Source of the DNA: Centrapalus pauciflorus
Taxonomy: Eukaryota; Streptophyta; Magnoliopsida; Asterales; Asteraceae
Direction of reading: 5' to 3'
Assembly: GCA_020465985.1 (NCBI GenBank)
Contig: JAANYP010004240.1
Span: 40,405-104,404 of the forward strand
DNA: 64,000 bases
In this document: positions 35,301 to 45,734 of the stretch, piece after piece
Position numbering within the stretch: the first letter of the stretch is position 1
Layout of the letters: the number at the start of each line of letters is the position of its first letter
Translations under genes and position numbers: made by a program
Notes under the pieces: generated by a model
The model's input: the letters and a program-made list of their open reading frames with translations, nothing else
What the model was told of the DNA's origin: nothing
Databases searched by the model: none

Positions 35301-38054
35301 ATTGTTTAGAGAGCAAATTTTCAAGTGAACTGGCGAACTTAATGATTTGCATAGTTAATAATAATGGATCTTCTTTATTTTGTATTATGTTCAACCCAGG
35401 AGGTTAGTAGACTCAATGTTACCCATTTGACCCCAAAATAAGGAAAAAAAACCATATATCCACGAGAAAAAAAACCTTCCATCGGAAGTAAAAATTACAC
35501 TGGATGGTAACAAAAATTTAAATATAATAATATTCATAATTATATGAATTCTTAGAAAAATAATCATATGATAATCATATGAGTACATCTGACCTTACTC
35601 ATCACCTTTCACCTTACTCAGTCTAATCCAAGTATGGACAAAAGCATGGGCGTGTTTTCACTTCCAAATCTGTATATTTTAAGATTTCTCATTTTCTTTT
35701 TCCAATAAAGAAGTAATCATATGAAATTTATATACTAAGGCTTCAACTTCTTTGCAAACTGTGATATTTTTACGTTCATCATCGTTCAGGTTTACTCTTC
35801 CTTTCATAATATATTCATTCTCCATTTCAACCACCACCAAAACTAAAATAAAATACAGATACAGGTATAAATTATGTTTTGATATTTAATGGATTTTTTT
35901 GTAACAACTAAGTGGTTCCTTTACGTTTTGTAGGGGAAAGTTTTATATGTTCTTCATATATTATGACTTTCATGATCCGAACGTTTACATTTCCTTACAC
36001 TTTTATAGGGACATGCTACTTTTAAAGGGGCATGCTATACAAGCTGTTGCAAGCTTTACATATATTATGACTTTGATTCCATCATCAAAATTAATACTTG
36101 CTACTACATTAGTCTAACGAAATTATAAGTAAGAACATAACCTATCAAATAATACTTTGAAACACTATAGTATGATTTAATGTCATACTATACAAAATCT
36201 AACATCATGATATACAAATCTTTAAAAGGGACTTTTTGTTCACTTTTCTGGGGAAACCAGAAACTAAGCAACATGGTGGCATGATTTTTGGCAACTTTTG
36301 ATATATCTTCTAATAGAAAAACCTCCAATATTGTTTTGACAACAATTAAACATCCAATATGCGTACATGTAGTTTGTTGATATATGTACATGTCACCGTG
36401 CCACATTCGTTAGAGGTTGCATATCGAATATGCATTATTATAAAGCATATGAACTATGCACTTTTACTTCTAATATCAAGCATGTACTAACTTTTGTTTC
36501 CCATATCAATCTTAATATGTTATCTTGCTTTCTTCACTTTGTAAGCTATCCCAAAGAGGTATAATTAGTCTACAGGAACCAAAACATTGTTATTATTTTG
36601 TATAAAAGACAATTAAATAACCCATCATTTTGCAAAATACAAAGCAACATATTACTCAACATCTTTTACACGAACTATTTCGTCTTATAATTCATAACGT
36701 TTGTTGCCATACCCGCCGCAGGGCGCGGGCCGACTACCTCGTTTATATACAAATACATCTAGGATAGCAAAGAAAAACGACCAGCTTCGATTATCATTAC
36801 CATGTTTATTAAGGTCTCCCATACCTGGAAGCACCTCTGGGTTTTGCATAGATCTAGATTGAGAAGAACGAAGAAACTGGTGGTGACCACAACCGTGTAC
36901 TACCACAGCCGCTGCCGGCACCATGCTTCTTTTCTAATCGTAGCAGCTACGGATGCAATCCAAGGACTGTCTAAAGGTTTTTATATCTGCGATCTTTACA
37001 TCTCCTACTGTCTAAAGGTTTTTATATCACAGCTTTGACAGCCGAAAGAAGCAAAGCATCAAATGTGTTTAAAAAATTGGTCATAGTAGTAGCATTAACA
37101 GGTATGCATGTACAGTTTGTCAGTAGCATAATTGGTTTAATGCCAAAAGGTGAATACAAGGAAATGTAAAACCAAAAAACAGAGAAAATCATCAACCAAG
37201 AATGTGATCAGACAAAAGACTAAACATCCATTTTGCTAAAACCCCAACAAAAGTTCATTGTTGAATCCTGCAGTGTGTATTTGTGTGTGCTGATATATAT
37301 ACGAGCAGTGTGTGTGCTTTGAGCAGTGTGTGTGCTTTAAAATGAAACAGTAGCAGTCATATGTACTATATATATGTGTGCTTGAATGTTGCATATATAG
37401 TGAGGGTCTTTTAATTCAAAACAATAGCAGCAGCGAAACATGTGTATGTGCGTGCAGTGTGTATGTTGTGTGTTTATATTTATACTAAGTGTTAGAAAGT
37501 GATTCAAATAAGCCTAAACATCAACAGCCTTTATAGTTATATATATAGTAGATTTATCATTGGCCGTTTATGTGTGTAAAATCTTATCAAAACAGAATTA
37601 TAAGCATTCCTATATATATGTGTGTTTCATGCTCTTAAAAACAACGTGTAACCACACCACATGACCTCAATAAAAAATAATCAAAACAGGACTATAAGAG
37701 CACAACAACTTCAACATTTTTGGCAAAAGCCTGAGTGACACTCAACCTGTAAGCACACCACATAACCTCAATAAAAACCAAGATATCATAATTTCAATAG
37801 CACGCAAATAATCCAAGTAACCCAACAAGTATTTAGCTAAAAGTTAGTTAATTGCTGAAATTTGGATAAGCAAATCATAGGAGGACAATTTCAAAAAAAC
37901 TATCGCAATCAATGATCAATTTTCTGCAAAAAAGGTCAAAAACCCACAAATCTAGTTATCATATGATTAAAACCAAAAAATTATTTCAACTAAAAATTGA
38001 TAAATTGGCAAAATTTAGATAAAAAAATAACATGATTCCAAATAGTAGATTAAA
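32400..38054. other. Inner Helitron interior without a recognised gene
   Basis: Mostly AT-rich noncoding sequence. Two stretches look like captured gene parts that I cannot name. One at 33130-33470 (+) resembles a plant 5' UTR/leader (CT-rich, CTCTCTCTCCGC) ending in a possible donor. The other at about 34381-34484 (+) is an open exon-like stretch with QFIIEYEIEDAEGLDGLDW. A GC-rich hairpin (CCCGCCGCAGGGCGCGGG, about 36713-36730) could be a further Helitron 3' hairpin. Confidence 0.4.
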
Positions 38055-38539
38055 GGGATAATTGCGCAAAAAACCCCAAACTTGTCAGCTTTTTGTGATC
38101 AAAACCCCAAACCATTTTTCGTTGCATAGAAAACCCCGAACTAACTAAAAATATGTAAATCAAGGTTTTATCAATGGGTAATCGGTTGAAACCCGTTATT
38201 AATCCTACGTAAACCGGTAAATAACCAACGTGGACTAAACTTTAATCGTAGAAACCGGTTGCCAAGTATTACACATCATTAAAACCTCCGTTGATAATTT
38301 TTAATTGTAATTTTTAAACGAGATTACATCATCAATGGGAGTTTAAATGATGTGTAATACTTGGCAACCGGTTTCAACGATTAAAATTTACTCCACGTAG
38401 GTTATTTACCGGTCGTCCACCGATAGAACCTTTATTTACTGATTTTTAGTTAATTTGGGGTTTTCTATGCAACGAAAAATAGTTTGGGGTTTTAATCACA
38501 AAAAGCTGACAAGTTTGGGGTTTTTTGCGCAATTATCCC
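38055..38539. mobile_element. Mutator-type MITE with perfect 9-bp TSD
   Basis: It starts GGGATAATTGCGCAAAAAAC and ends with its inverted complement. Terminal inverted repeats extend about 100 bp with few mismatches and contain three CAAACC/CCCCAAA blocks. It is flanked by the 9-bp duplication TAGATTAAA (38046-38054 and 38540-38548), diagnostic of Mutator-like elements. The 485 bp have no transposase. Confidence 0.92.
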
Positions 38540-39490
38540 TAGATTAAATGTTCTGCAAAAGTGGCCAAAAACCCACAGAATTTTTCAACAAATTATCAAA
38601 ACCCAACATTTATATAAACTAAAAGTTGGTTACTTTCTGAAATTCAGAATGAAAAATGAAGAAGCAAGTGAATGCTGTTCAATTTGGTAATTGAAAAGCA
38701 ACTGAAGGGAAAATACCTCTACGGCTTTAACTAATATAAACATGGATCAACTTTAGTTCTAACAACAACTTGGTTTCACATTTTAGAACATGTGTCAACT
38801 TTATATATACCCCTCAAAACTTCTTTAAAAAATCAAGTGTATCTGGAACATACTATAAGGCACGTTGCATTGTACTTTTGGTATATATGATGATATAATA
38901 CCAATTTGAGGGGTATATATGAAAAACTCTCTTAAAACATGTATCCTCCGCAGTCCGCACCGAGATCCCAACCATGACTCATGACGACTGATGAATAACC
39001 CAACAACTTTCCAAATCATATACAATTGGTTTTCAAACATCAAAATCACAAAATATAATAATGCCTATAGTATTCATTATTTAGCTTATGCAGCCCATGC
39101 AGGCATCACTAAAAAAAAAAAAGAAAAAGACGTTGTACCAAGTTTGAAATTAAAAAATCTTCCAATTGAGTCTTCAGAGTCATACAAAGGCCTTTTTTAG
39201 AAACTTTCAAAAACTTTCATGTAGAGAGCATGTATTTTGAATATGATATATAGTTAGGTACGCTCTACATAAGTACAAGACCAACCACCACAAATTCAGA
39301 AAAAGGGAACTTGCATTGAAATAACACATATATTAGAATATTATACTATGAAAGTTCTAGATAATTTCTTATAGATATATTGTCCTGGGTAAACACTACA
39401 GCTTCTAGAGCATTCCACTGCACTAAAATACCAATCAGCAGTACGAAGTAATAGAAGATCAAGCTTGATAGAGAAGTAGAGGGGACTTAC

Positions 39491-39652
39491 AACATGCTCC
39501 TGTGGCTGGACATCAGATTGTTGGTAAGTGTCATCTAAAAGTTTATCATTCAGTTGACGCTGCTCTGATATCGATGTGTCGTCTTCCTTATGGACAGCAT
39601 CATCTTCCTGCCCTGCTTTCTTTCCACGTGATTGAACAAAATTTGCATGGGG
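39491..39652 (-). pseudogene. Unidentified captured exon, acidic/Gln-rich
   Basis: A 162-bp open stretch on the minus strand lies between an acceptor-like CAAG and a canonical donor GTAAGT. It gives 54 residues including HANFVQSRGKKAGQEDDAVH and EQRQLNDKLLDDTYQQSD. It is hydrophilic and probably disordered. It lies upstream of the BLISTER-like pieces in the same orientation and could be an early exon of that gene, but I cannot confirm this. Confidence 0.4.
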
Positions 39653-40793
39653 CTTGAATGAAACAGAAAATAAATTGAGTCATACACATAATCAAACCAA
39701 AAATCATATACTAATACATAAATAGTCGCTAAACATAAAAGCCCTCCTAATTATTATCATCAGACATTGAAAAAACATCTATCAACCTCTTGATAGAAAT
39801 CAAGAATGGAATTAGATCTAAACAATGGATACTGATTAGACAAATCTTGAAACCAGTTACACAATATGAGGAAGCTGGTGCTAATATTAAATATAGCAAG
39901 AAACCCTAGCATTATAGAAAACTGTTTTGGATGTAAAAAAGAAAGCCAAATCTATAAAGTCATTGTTAACACATCAGACATAAATAAAAAAGAAGCAAAA
40001 AAAAATCTTATAAGAGAGACCATATTAGCGGATATGATATTCAACTTTAGAAGACACGACTTTTGTTCAACAATATTGGTTAAGAAGATTAAAATATATT
40101 GGTTGTTTCTACTTCACCTGAAAAGAAAACAATACTTCTTTGGGGCTGTTTTTTTTCAAACACACAGTTATATAAATCCACATACGACCATCACATGAAT
40201 ATATAAGGTCCACATATATGGAATTTATATCCATAAAGTGAACATATCCAAAAAATAATTATAACAAGAACTTATTTCAATGAATTTATTGGTTAAATTA
40301 ATAAAAAATATGTATGGAGCAATAGAATATAAAGTATTGTAAGAAGGATAACGACTAAAAATAACAGACCTGAAACAAGACTTCCACATAGGAGAGAAAT
40401 GGGAACGAACCTCATCTCAACCAATCAGAAAGTGAGGTGAGATGAGAGAATGAGAAAGACAATGCTAGCGGTGGCGCAAGGCAGAGTGATGGAAATGAAC
40501 CTCATCCATGATTGACCGAAAAATCGTATGGGATGATATATAACGAGAGAAAAAGAGAGTACCTACTGAAAGGGCGGGAATGGTCGTCGGCGGTGAAAAG
40601 GGTGGCACGCTCACTGCTTGCTTCTTGGTCTTTCCTTCATTCTTCAATTGTTTTGATTCCCCATAGCTTTTGCATTACAACGAAAACCCTACAAGAAAAA
40701 TCCCATTTTAGTCTGTTTATCATATCAATTAGCATTGAATTGAAAAGACTAAAGATTACGTAATAAACCCAGAAAGATTCAAGAATTTCTTCA

Positions 40794-41193
40794 ATGAATT
40801 GGATACTCGTAGTCACTGACCTCTACAACAAATTATTCAATCATTTCAATTCTTTACAAGAAACCCTCAAACAAAAATCACTAACCCTAGATACCCAGAT
40901 CCAGAAATTCAAAGAAAATACCGATAAAATACTCGAATCGTGACTCTCTAATTTCTGAGAAAGAAGTTCCATTAGTAGCCCGTGTGCAGCAACTTAAGGA
41001 TTCTGTGATTACCGATATCAAAAGTGGGAACAGCCAAGATGCAAAGAAGAACACGATCTCAGAATTGTTGAGAATGTGGTCTAGGAGGATGGAATCCAAA
41101 GGTTTAATGGAGTATTTGTTGGAGAATAGGAAGAAGTCTGTAGAGTTGGGAGTGGAGACGGCTATGGTGGCAGTGGAGGCGGTGGAAGGGTGA
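40794..41193 (+). pseudogene. Captured FRIGIDA-like gene 5' fragment
   Basis: It starts MNWILVVTDLYNKLFNHFNS and continues LKQKSLTLDTQIQKFKENTD, then stops at TGA 40941. This matches the N-terminal coiled-coil of FRIGIDA-like proteins (VTDLYKKLFxHFxSLExxLxxKSxxLDxxIQ). One base later the reading resumes as DSLISEKEVPLVARVQQLKD and continues ISELLRMWSRRMESKGLMEY, ending AVEAVEG. This corresponds to the FRL block with a (C/W)xxMxxxGLxxY core. It is truncated before the conserved DPAxLVLDA segment. FRIGIDA-like proteins act with FRIGIDA to activate the flowering repressor FLC. It lies opposite to the Helitron and seems to include its own leader upstream (about 40510-40793). The frameshift and truncation make it a pseudogene. 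Confidence 0.68.
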
Positions 41194-42524
41194 AACGAGA
41201 TGAAAACCAGATTAAGAACTGAAACGAGAGAGAAAGAGGAGTCGTGTTTGAATATGCAGAAGAAGAGGAACAGTCTGGTTGCTTCCCAAGGTTTACCGGT
41301 TCTCAATGTTTTAAAAGTTGCGGCCATTTAAATTTTCTATGCAATCAATCTTGTACACAATGCTTCAAGACTTGTAAGTCTTAAAATTCAAGAATATGTA
41401 TTATCTACTTGTACCTTGTGCATTACAACTTGTAACAAAGCTAAATGCTTTATTTATTAGTATAGATTATTGAGAAATTGATAATCACTCGATCAGAACT
41501 CAGTGGACATGAACGCATATCAAAATCGCAAATCCAAATTACCACATTTGGTTGCAAATTGTTACCTGTATTATGTTAACTGCCCAATACAATGTGCTGC
41601 ATACTTCTAAGTGATTCTGCAGAAAATTTGAAGTCCAATTATCAAGGTTCAACTTCAATTTTAAGACTTCAAACGTTACTACCAAATTTTGCATTTTGAT
41701 GCGCTTAATAATTTAGCTCAAAAATCTACATAGTGTTGTCATAGTTTCAATAGATTAATGTTGTTAACATTTTTTCTTGTGAGATAATTAGAATCATGTA
41801 ACTTTAGAAACATAAATGAATATGTTTGATGTTTGAAAGTCAAAACTACACTCTTAAATTGGGATGGGAATGATAACAAATATCAACTGCTTGCCTTAAT
41901 GATCTGCAGTAAATCGAGCCATAAACATCTTCCGGTGTAAGTTGAAGAGAAAAAATTGCTGCAAATTTTGGTTAAAGACCATTTAGACCTTACAGAAATA
42001 CTTGATTGAAAAGACAAAAGACAAAACAATCAAGGTAACATGGGTCACTATTGACGTTTTCTCCTCTTTTGGAATTCATGGCTCGTGGGTGTCGATAACA
42101 GTAAGAACAAAAACATACAATCAAATAACACAAGTCAACCAAGTAACTAAGTATGAATGGTTGCATCTTAAAACTAAAAAGATTCATGGGATATTTGAAG
42201 GACTTACATTCCCCACGAGAATTAACAATCGACTCCCGTGGCCTTTCCATTTCTTTCTGCAATAGTACCAACAAGAAAAAGGGTGCTCATAATTAAGATC
42301 AATTAGTTTATGCCTTCATTATTGTTTTCTAGATGCTAAATCAATAAAATCATGATCACCTTCATTATTGTTTCTTCCTTCCACATTTGAATAGCCTTAA
42401 TGAAAGAACTTGAAGATGTCCTTGTCAAAATTATTATACCATTATACTCAAATTAAGTTATTCTGTTATTAATCTAAATACTATTAATTTAAAGAATTGT
42501 AACTATTAATTTGTTAATGCTTAC

Positions 42525-42900
42525 CTCCAACATCTCCTGCTGGAATGTTATTAGCCATTGCACTTGCAAGCCGTTCGCATTGCCGACCTAAAGTTGCTAC
42601 CAATCTTTTTGCCCCAAATGCTAGACCCGAGTTTAGCCTCAACCTATAGATTTTGTGAACAGCTCGATCATCAACTTCAACATGTTCAACCCAAGTGACC
42701 TACAAAACGACAACGAAAACTTAATTTATCATTCCATACGCTTTCAGATTGGATTGATATATTTCCTCCATAAATTTTGAGAAAAGCATTGAAAACCGGG
42801 GAAGATCTGTACCTTTGGAAAACCGTTTGGCAGTTCTTGAATTAAACAACCAGAAAGCCTTCTTCTTCATCTTGAAATCCATGAAGGGCGCAAATTGTCT
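42525..42900 (-). pseudogene. Captured HD-ZIP IV (PDF2/ATML1-like) START-region fragment, two exons
   Basis: On the minus strand, the first exon (about 42813-42900) ends SGCLIQELPNGFPK with donor GTACAG. After an intron ending TTTTGTAG, the second exon (42525-42699) reads VTWVEHVEVDDRAVHKIYR followed by SGLAFGAKRLVATLGRQCER and ANNIPAGDVG, with donor GTAAGC. This is the signature of class IV homeodomain-leucine-zipper proteins between START and the C-terminal domain (VTWVEHVEVDDR, SGLAFGAKRWVATLxRQCERLA). These proteins control epidermal identity. The homeodomain, zipper and most of START are absent, so it is a fragment. The intron position is kept, so the capture was from DNA, not mRNA. It lies near the 5' end of the outer Helitron in the element's own orientation. 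Confidence 0.87.
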
Positions 42901-43189
42901 AAAGATATATCAACTACAGCTCAAGTATCACAAGCATGTTATTTACAGAATTACAGTACCTAACAAACGTGTGTGACCAGGGTTCTCTCTGCTTGGGTTC
43001 TTACTGGTAGCGTGGAAAGAAAAGGAAGAGTCAGTGTAGCTTCCCGATGCTTTAAATTGCTTATGCAACAACACTTGTAAATTATGCTTCAAATACTTGT
43101 AGGGTCTTGAAATTCAAGAATGTGCATTGATTATTTGTACCTTATGCATTGTAACTTGTAAACAAGTTAAATGCTTTATTAAGTAGTAA

Positions 43190-43192
<3 letters not shown>

Positions 43193-43279
<87 letters not shown>
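43193..43279. repeat. (TA)n tract between outer Helitron and element B
   Basis: About 43 TA units. With 26569-26583 it is the tract into which the Helitron inserted, originally separating elements A and B. Confidence 0.95.
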
Positions 43280-43283
<4 letters not shown>

Positions 43284-44540
43284 GATCAATAGGGTACCAA
43301 GTTAGACTGGGGTACTGGGGTACCCTTCACAACCAATCATTTTTGCATTAAAATAATTATTTAATACCCTAAAATTAGCAAAAATAGATCCAACAACGTT
43401 TTTGATGGGAGGGCAATTTGGGAATGGAAAACTTTAATTGAGAATCAAATATTCTCTCAATCCCAACTATTTCTCACTTTCCGTTTTACTCTCGCTCCCC
43501 ATTTCAGCGAGTTCCCACCATTGTTCCCGGCTTTAAGCATTTCGTCTGCTCCAAACCCTAACCTCGTCGTCGTCGTCGCATTCAGGTAGTAATTCTAGTG
43601 AGTGTTTGGAATCGATTGAATGTAAGTTTCGTATAGTTTCGTTTGATTATAGAAATTCGAGTTCGTCATAATCGAATTCATACATTCGATTCCGTTTCAT
43701 TTATTGTTTCAGCAACTCAAGCATTGAAAAACCCATATGAAAAACCCTTATAAACTGGGTTGATTATCTCTTTTGCACATGTGCAATGTTTGAATGCCTT
43801 CATATGCAATTCCTTATTTTAGGTTTTCTAATGCTTTTTATATGCAAGTTTATATACCTTTTACGTTTTGCAGAATCCAAAATGAATCTGTGTATTCAAA
43901 ATTTTTTCATGCAATCCCTTTTGCACATGTGCAATATGCTTTGAAACTTGAATGAATGCTATGTTTTGCACCTGTTCACTCATTGATTTTCCATATTTTT
44001 TGTGTTTGAATGCCTTTATATGCAATGCCTTGTATTTTGGTTTTGAACGCTTTTTATATGCAATCTTATATGCCTATTTTGTTTTGCCCCTTTTGCACAT
44101 GTGCAATATGCCTTGAAACTTGAATGAATGCTATGTTTTGCACCTGTTCACTCATTGCAATTCCATATTTTTTGTGTTTGAATGCCTTTATATGCAATGC
44201 CTTATATTTGGTTTTGAATGCTTTTTATATGCAATCTTATATACCTTTTTCGTTTTTGCCCCTTTTGCACATGTGCAATATGCCTTGAAACTTGAATGAA
44301 TGCTATGTTTTACACCTGTTCAACATGTTTATGCTGTTCAATTACGATTTTAAATGCAATTCCCATTATATCAAACATGTTCAATATCATTATTTGCATG
44401 TTTTCAATATTGCATAAGTATATTTGCACATGTCCAATAATGCATATGTTAAATGGTTTTACCAATATACATTACATTGCTGCATATGTTCAAATTATTC
44501 AAATAATGATTTAAAAGCAATCCACGTTAAAATGCACATG
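43280..44540. mobile_element. Microsatellite-bounded element B, left half
   Basis: It starts TCAAGATCAATAGGGTACC then TTAGACTGGGG, homologous to the left ends of A and C. It holds GC-richer, promoter- or leader-like DNA at about 43480-43610 (CGTCGTCGTCGTCG) and a 172-bp tandem repeat. It is cut at 44540 by the Copia element and resumes at 58140; the duplicated ACATG at the cut lies inside a GCACATGTTC word. Confidence 0.75.
43771..44330 (+). repeat. 172-bp tandem repeat in element B
   Basis: Units beginning CTTTTGCACATGTGCAATAT start at about 43918, 44090 and 44262. A more diverged unit starts at about 43771. Each includes TGCACCTGTTCACTCATTG and TTTATATGCAATGCC. The unit contains the palindrome TGCACATGTGCA, a variant of the word scattered through A, B and C. 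Confidence 0.85.
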
Positions 44541-45672
44541 TGTTAGGCACAAAAAGGCCTCAGTCAAACATGTTCTGCATCTGATTGGGAGATTATTAAT
44601 CAAACCTGTTGATGCTTTTGAAGGTTGAATTTAAGGCCTGTTATATGCCTTATTGAAACCTGAAAATGATTTGCAATATCAGCCTGAAGCTGTTCTATGT
44701 GTTGCATGTGTTGCAACAAAGGCAGTTTTGCCCAAGCTGTTCAGTCTGCTGAACAGGCTGAACATAAACTGTCTACGCTGCTCTACACTGGTGAGAAGCT
44801 TGGGCAGTTTACAAGTGTTCTGTTCTTTGTGAACAGAATCTGTTCTTTGTGAACAGGCTAAACACTTTATGGAATGTGTTTCCAAGTCCTCATGTATTGT
44901 TTTTGACTGCAAGATCAGCTTACAAAGTCGAAGACAAAGTGGAAATCAGAACTGCTCAGCCTGCCCAAGCTGTTCTGTTACATGAAGACAAAAGGATATT
45001 TGAAAAAGGGTGACAGACCTTTTTCTTATATCAAAATAGGCCTTTACAAAGGAAGAAAAACACAAAGTTGACATTCCTTATTTAGTTAAAGGCAATGCAA
45101 CAGTAGACAAAGTGAAAAGACAAAAGTTCTGCCCACATGAAGACAAGTCTGCTTTTCAGAATGTGCAGAAAAGTTTATGTTGTCTTTTCAACAAGACTTT
45201 CCCTTTTTCATTCCGTCCAATGAAGAAGCTTCACTAAGATCCTCTGAGTGAGTATAAAAAGAAACTTCCAAGGATTGAAAGATTAAGCCAAAAAGCTAAG
45301 TGCTGAAACCAAGAGTGAACGTGCATTCAAAGTGAGTCTTTCATGCATGCAAGTCTGCTTGAATAAAACAGTGCTCAGTGTCTAAGCTGTTCTTGTTCAA
45401 GCTGTTCTTCAGAGTCTTGTAAACACAGTGAGTGATTCTTAGTGGGTGTATTCATTGTAACCAGTTTAAGTCTGTCTTAGACTAGTTAAACATACTGTTG
45501 TATCTGTCATCTCAGCTTGAACCTTTCCGCATTCAAGCTCGTTTGTAATTAACATTTGTTGATAATACATACAAACATTGAGAAAATTGTGTGTAGTTTT
45601 TAAATAGCTGTATTCACCCCCCCCCCTCTACAGCTTAAGGCTTTATACTTGGGATATCTTTTGGGACCTACA
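44541..45672 (+). repeat. 5' LTR of Copia 1
   Basis: 1132 bp, TGTTAGGCAC...GGGACCTACA. A TATA box (TATAAAAA, 45253-45260) predicts a transcript start near 45285. An AATAAA signal lies at about 45363. A C10 run sits about 65 bp before the end. Words like CAAGCTGTTC and GAACAGGCTGAACA recur throughout. Confidence 0.95.
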
Positions 45673-45674
45673 AC

Positions 45675-45686
45675 TGGTATCAGAGC
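45675..45686 (+). other. Primer-binding site, Copia 1
   Basis: TGGTATCAGAGC, complementary to initiator tRNA-Met, lies 2 bp after the LTR end. The same site is in the second copy at 62372-62383. Confidence 0.92.
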
Positions 45687-45734
45687 AGTTTAGAGTGTGT
45701 GTCATTCTAGATCTCTCATTCTCCCAAAGTTTCC

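Larger units (their letters stand above)
30910..41466 (-). mobile_element. Inner Helitron, same family as the outer one
   Basis: On the minus strand it starts TCTATACTAATAAATAAAGC at 41466 (host base before it is A). It ends after the hairpin zone GCCGCCGCTTTGCGCGGG at 30910, with CTAT where CTAG is expected. The first 150 bp align with the 5' end of the outer Helitron at roughly 80% by eye. It contains BLISTER-like and FRIGIDA-like gene fragments, an unidentified exon and a Mutator-type MITE. No replication protein is encoded. Confidence 0.68.
26584..43192 (-). mobile_element. Outer Helitron carrying host-gene fragments
   Basis: Read on the minus strand it starts TCTTTACTACTTAATAAAGC at 43192 and ends with a GC-rich hairpin zone (GCCGCCGCCGCTTTGCGTGGG) and CTAG at 26584. 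The flanking bases are A and T of a (TA)n tract, as expected. It has no Rep/helicase frame, so it is non-autonomous. Its arms hold a G6PDH 3' fragment (27263-27505), a CACTA foldback, and an HD-ZIP IV fragment (42525-42900). Another Helitron of the same family (30910-41466) lies inside. The pairing of the two 5' and two 3' ends is inferred from nesting; one composite element with duplicated ends is the alternative. Confidence 0.72.

Noticed and set aside
36713..36730. GC-rich hairpin CCCGCCGCAGGGCGCGGG as another Helitron 3' end
   Set aside because: The hairpin fits, but I could not find CTRR at the right distance or a matching 5' end; kept only as a note.
36685..36924. 79-codon minus-strand frame (MVPAAAVVVHGCGHHQFL)
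   Set aside because: No family recognised, no splice or start context, and it overlaps the GC-rich hairpin; too weak to call a gene.
40887..41327. 146-codon minus-strand frame (MAATFKTLRTGKPWEATRLF)
   Set aside because: It is antisense to the FRIGIDA-like fragment and its composition (Phe/Leu/Ser-rich) is what antisense of a coiled-coil region gives.
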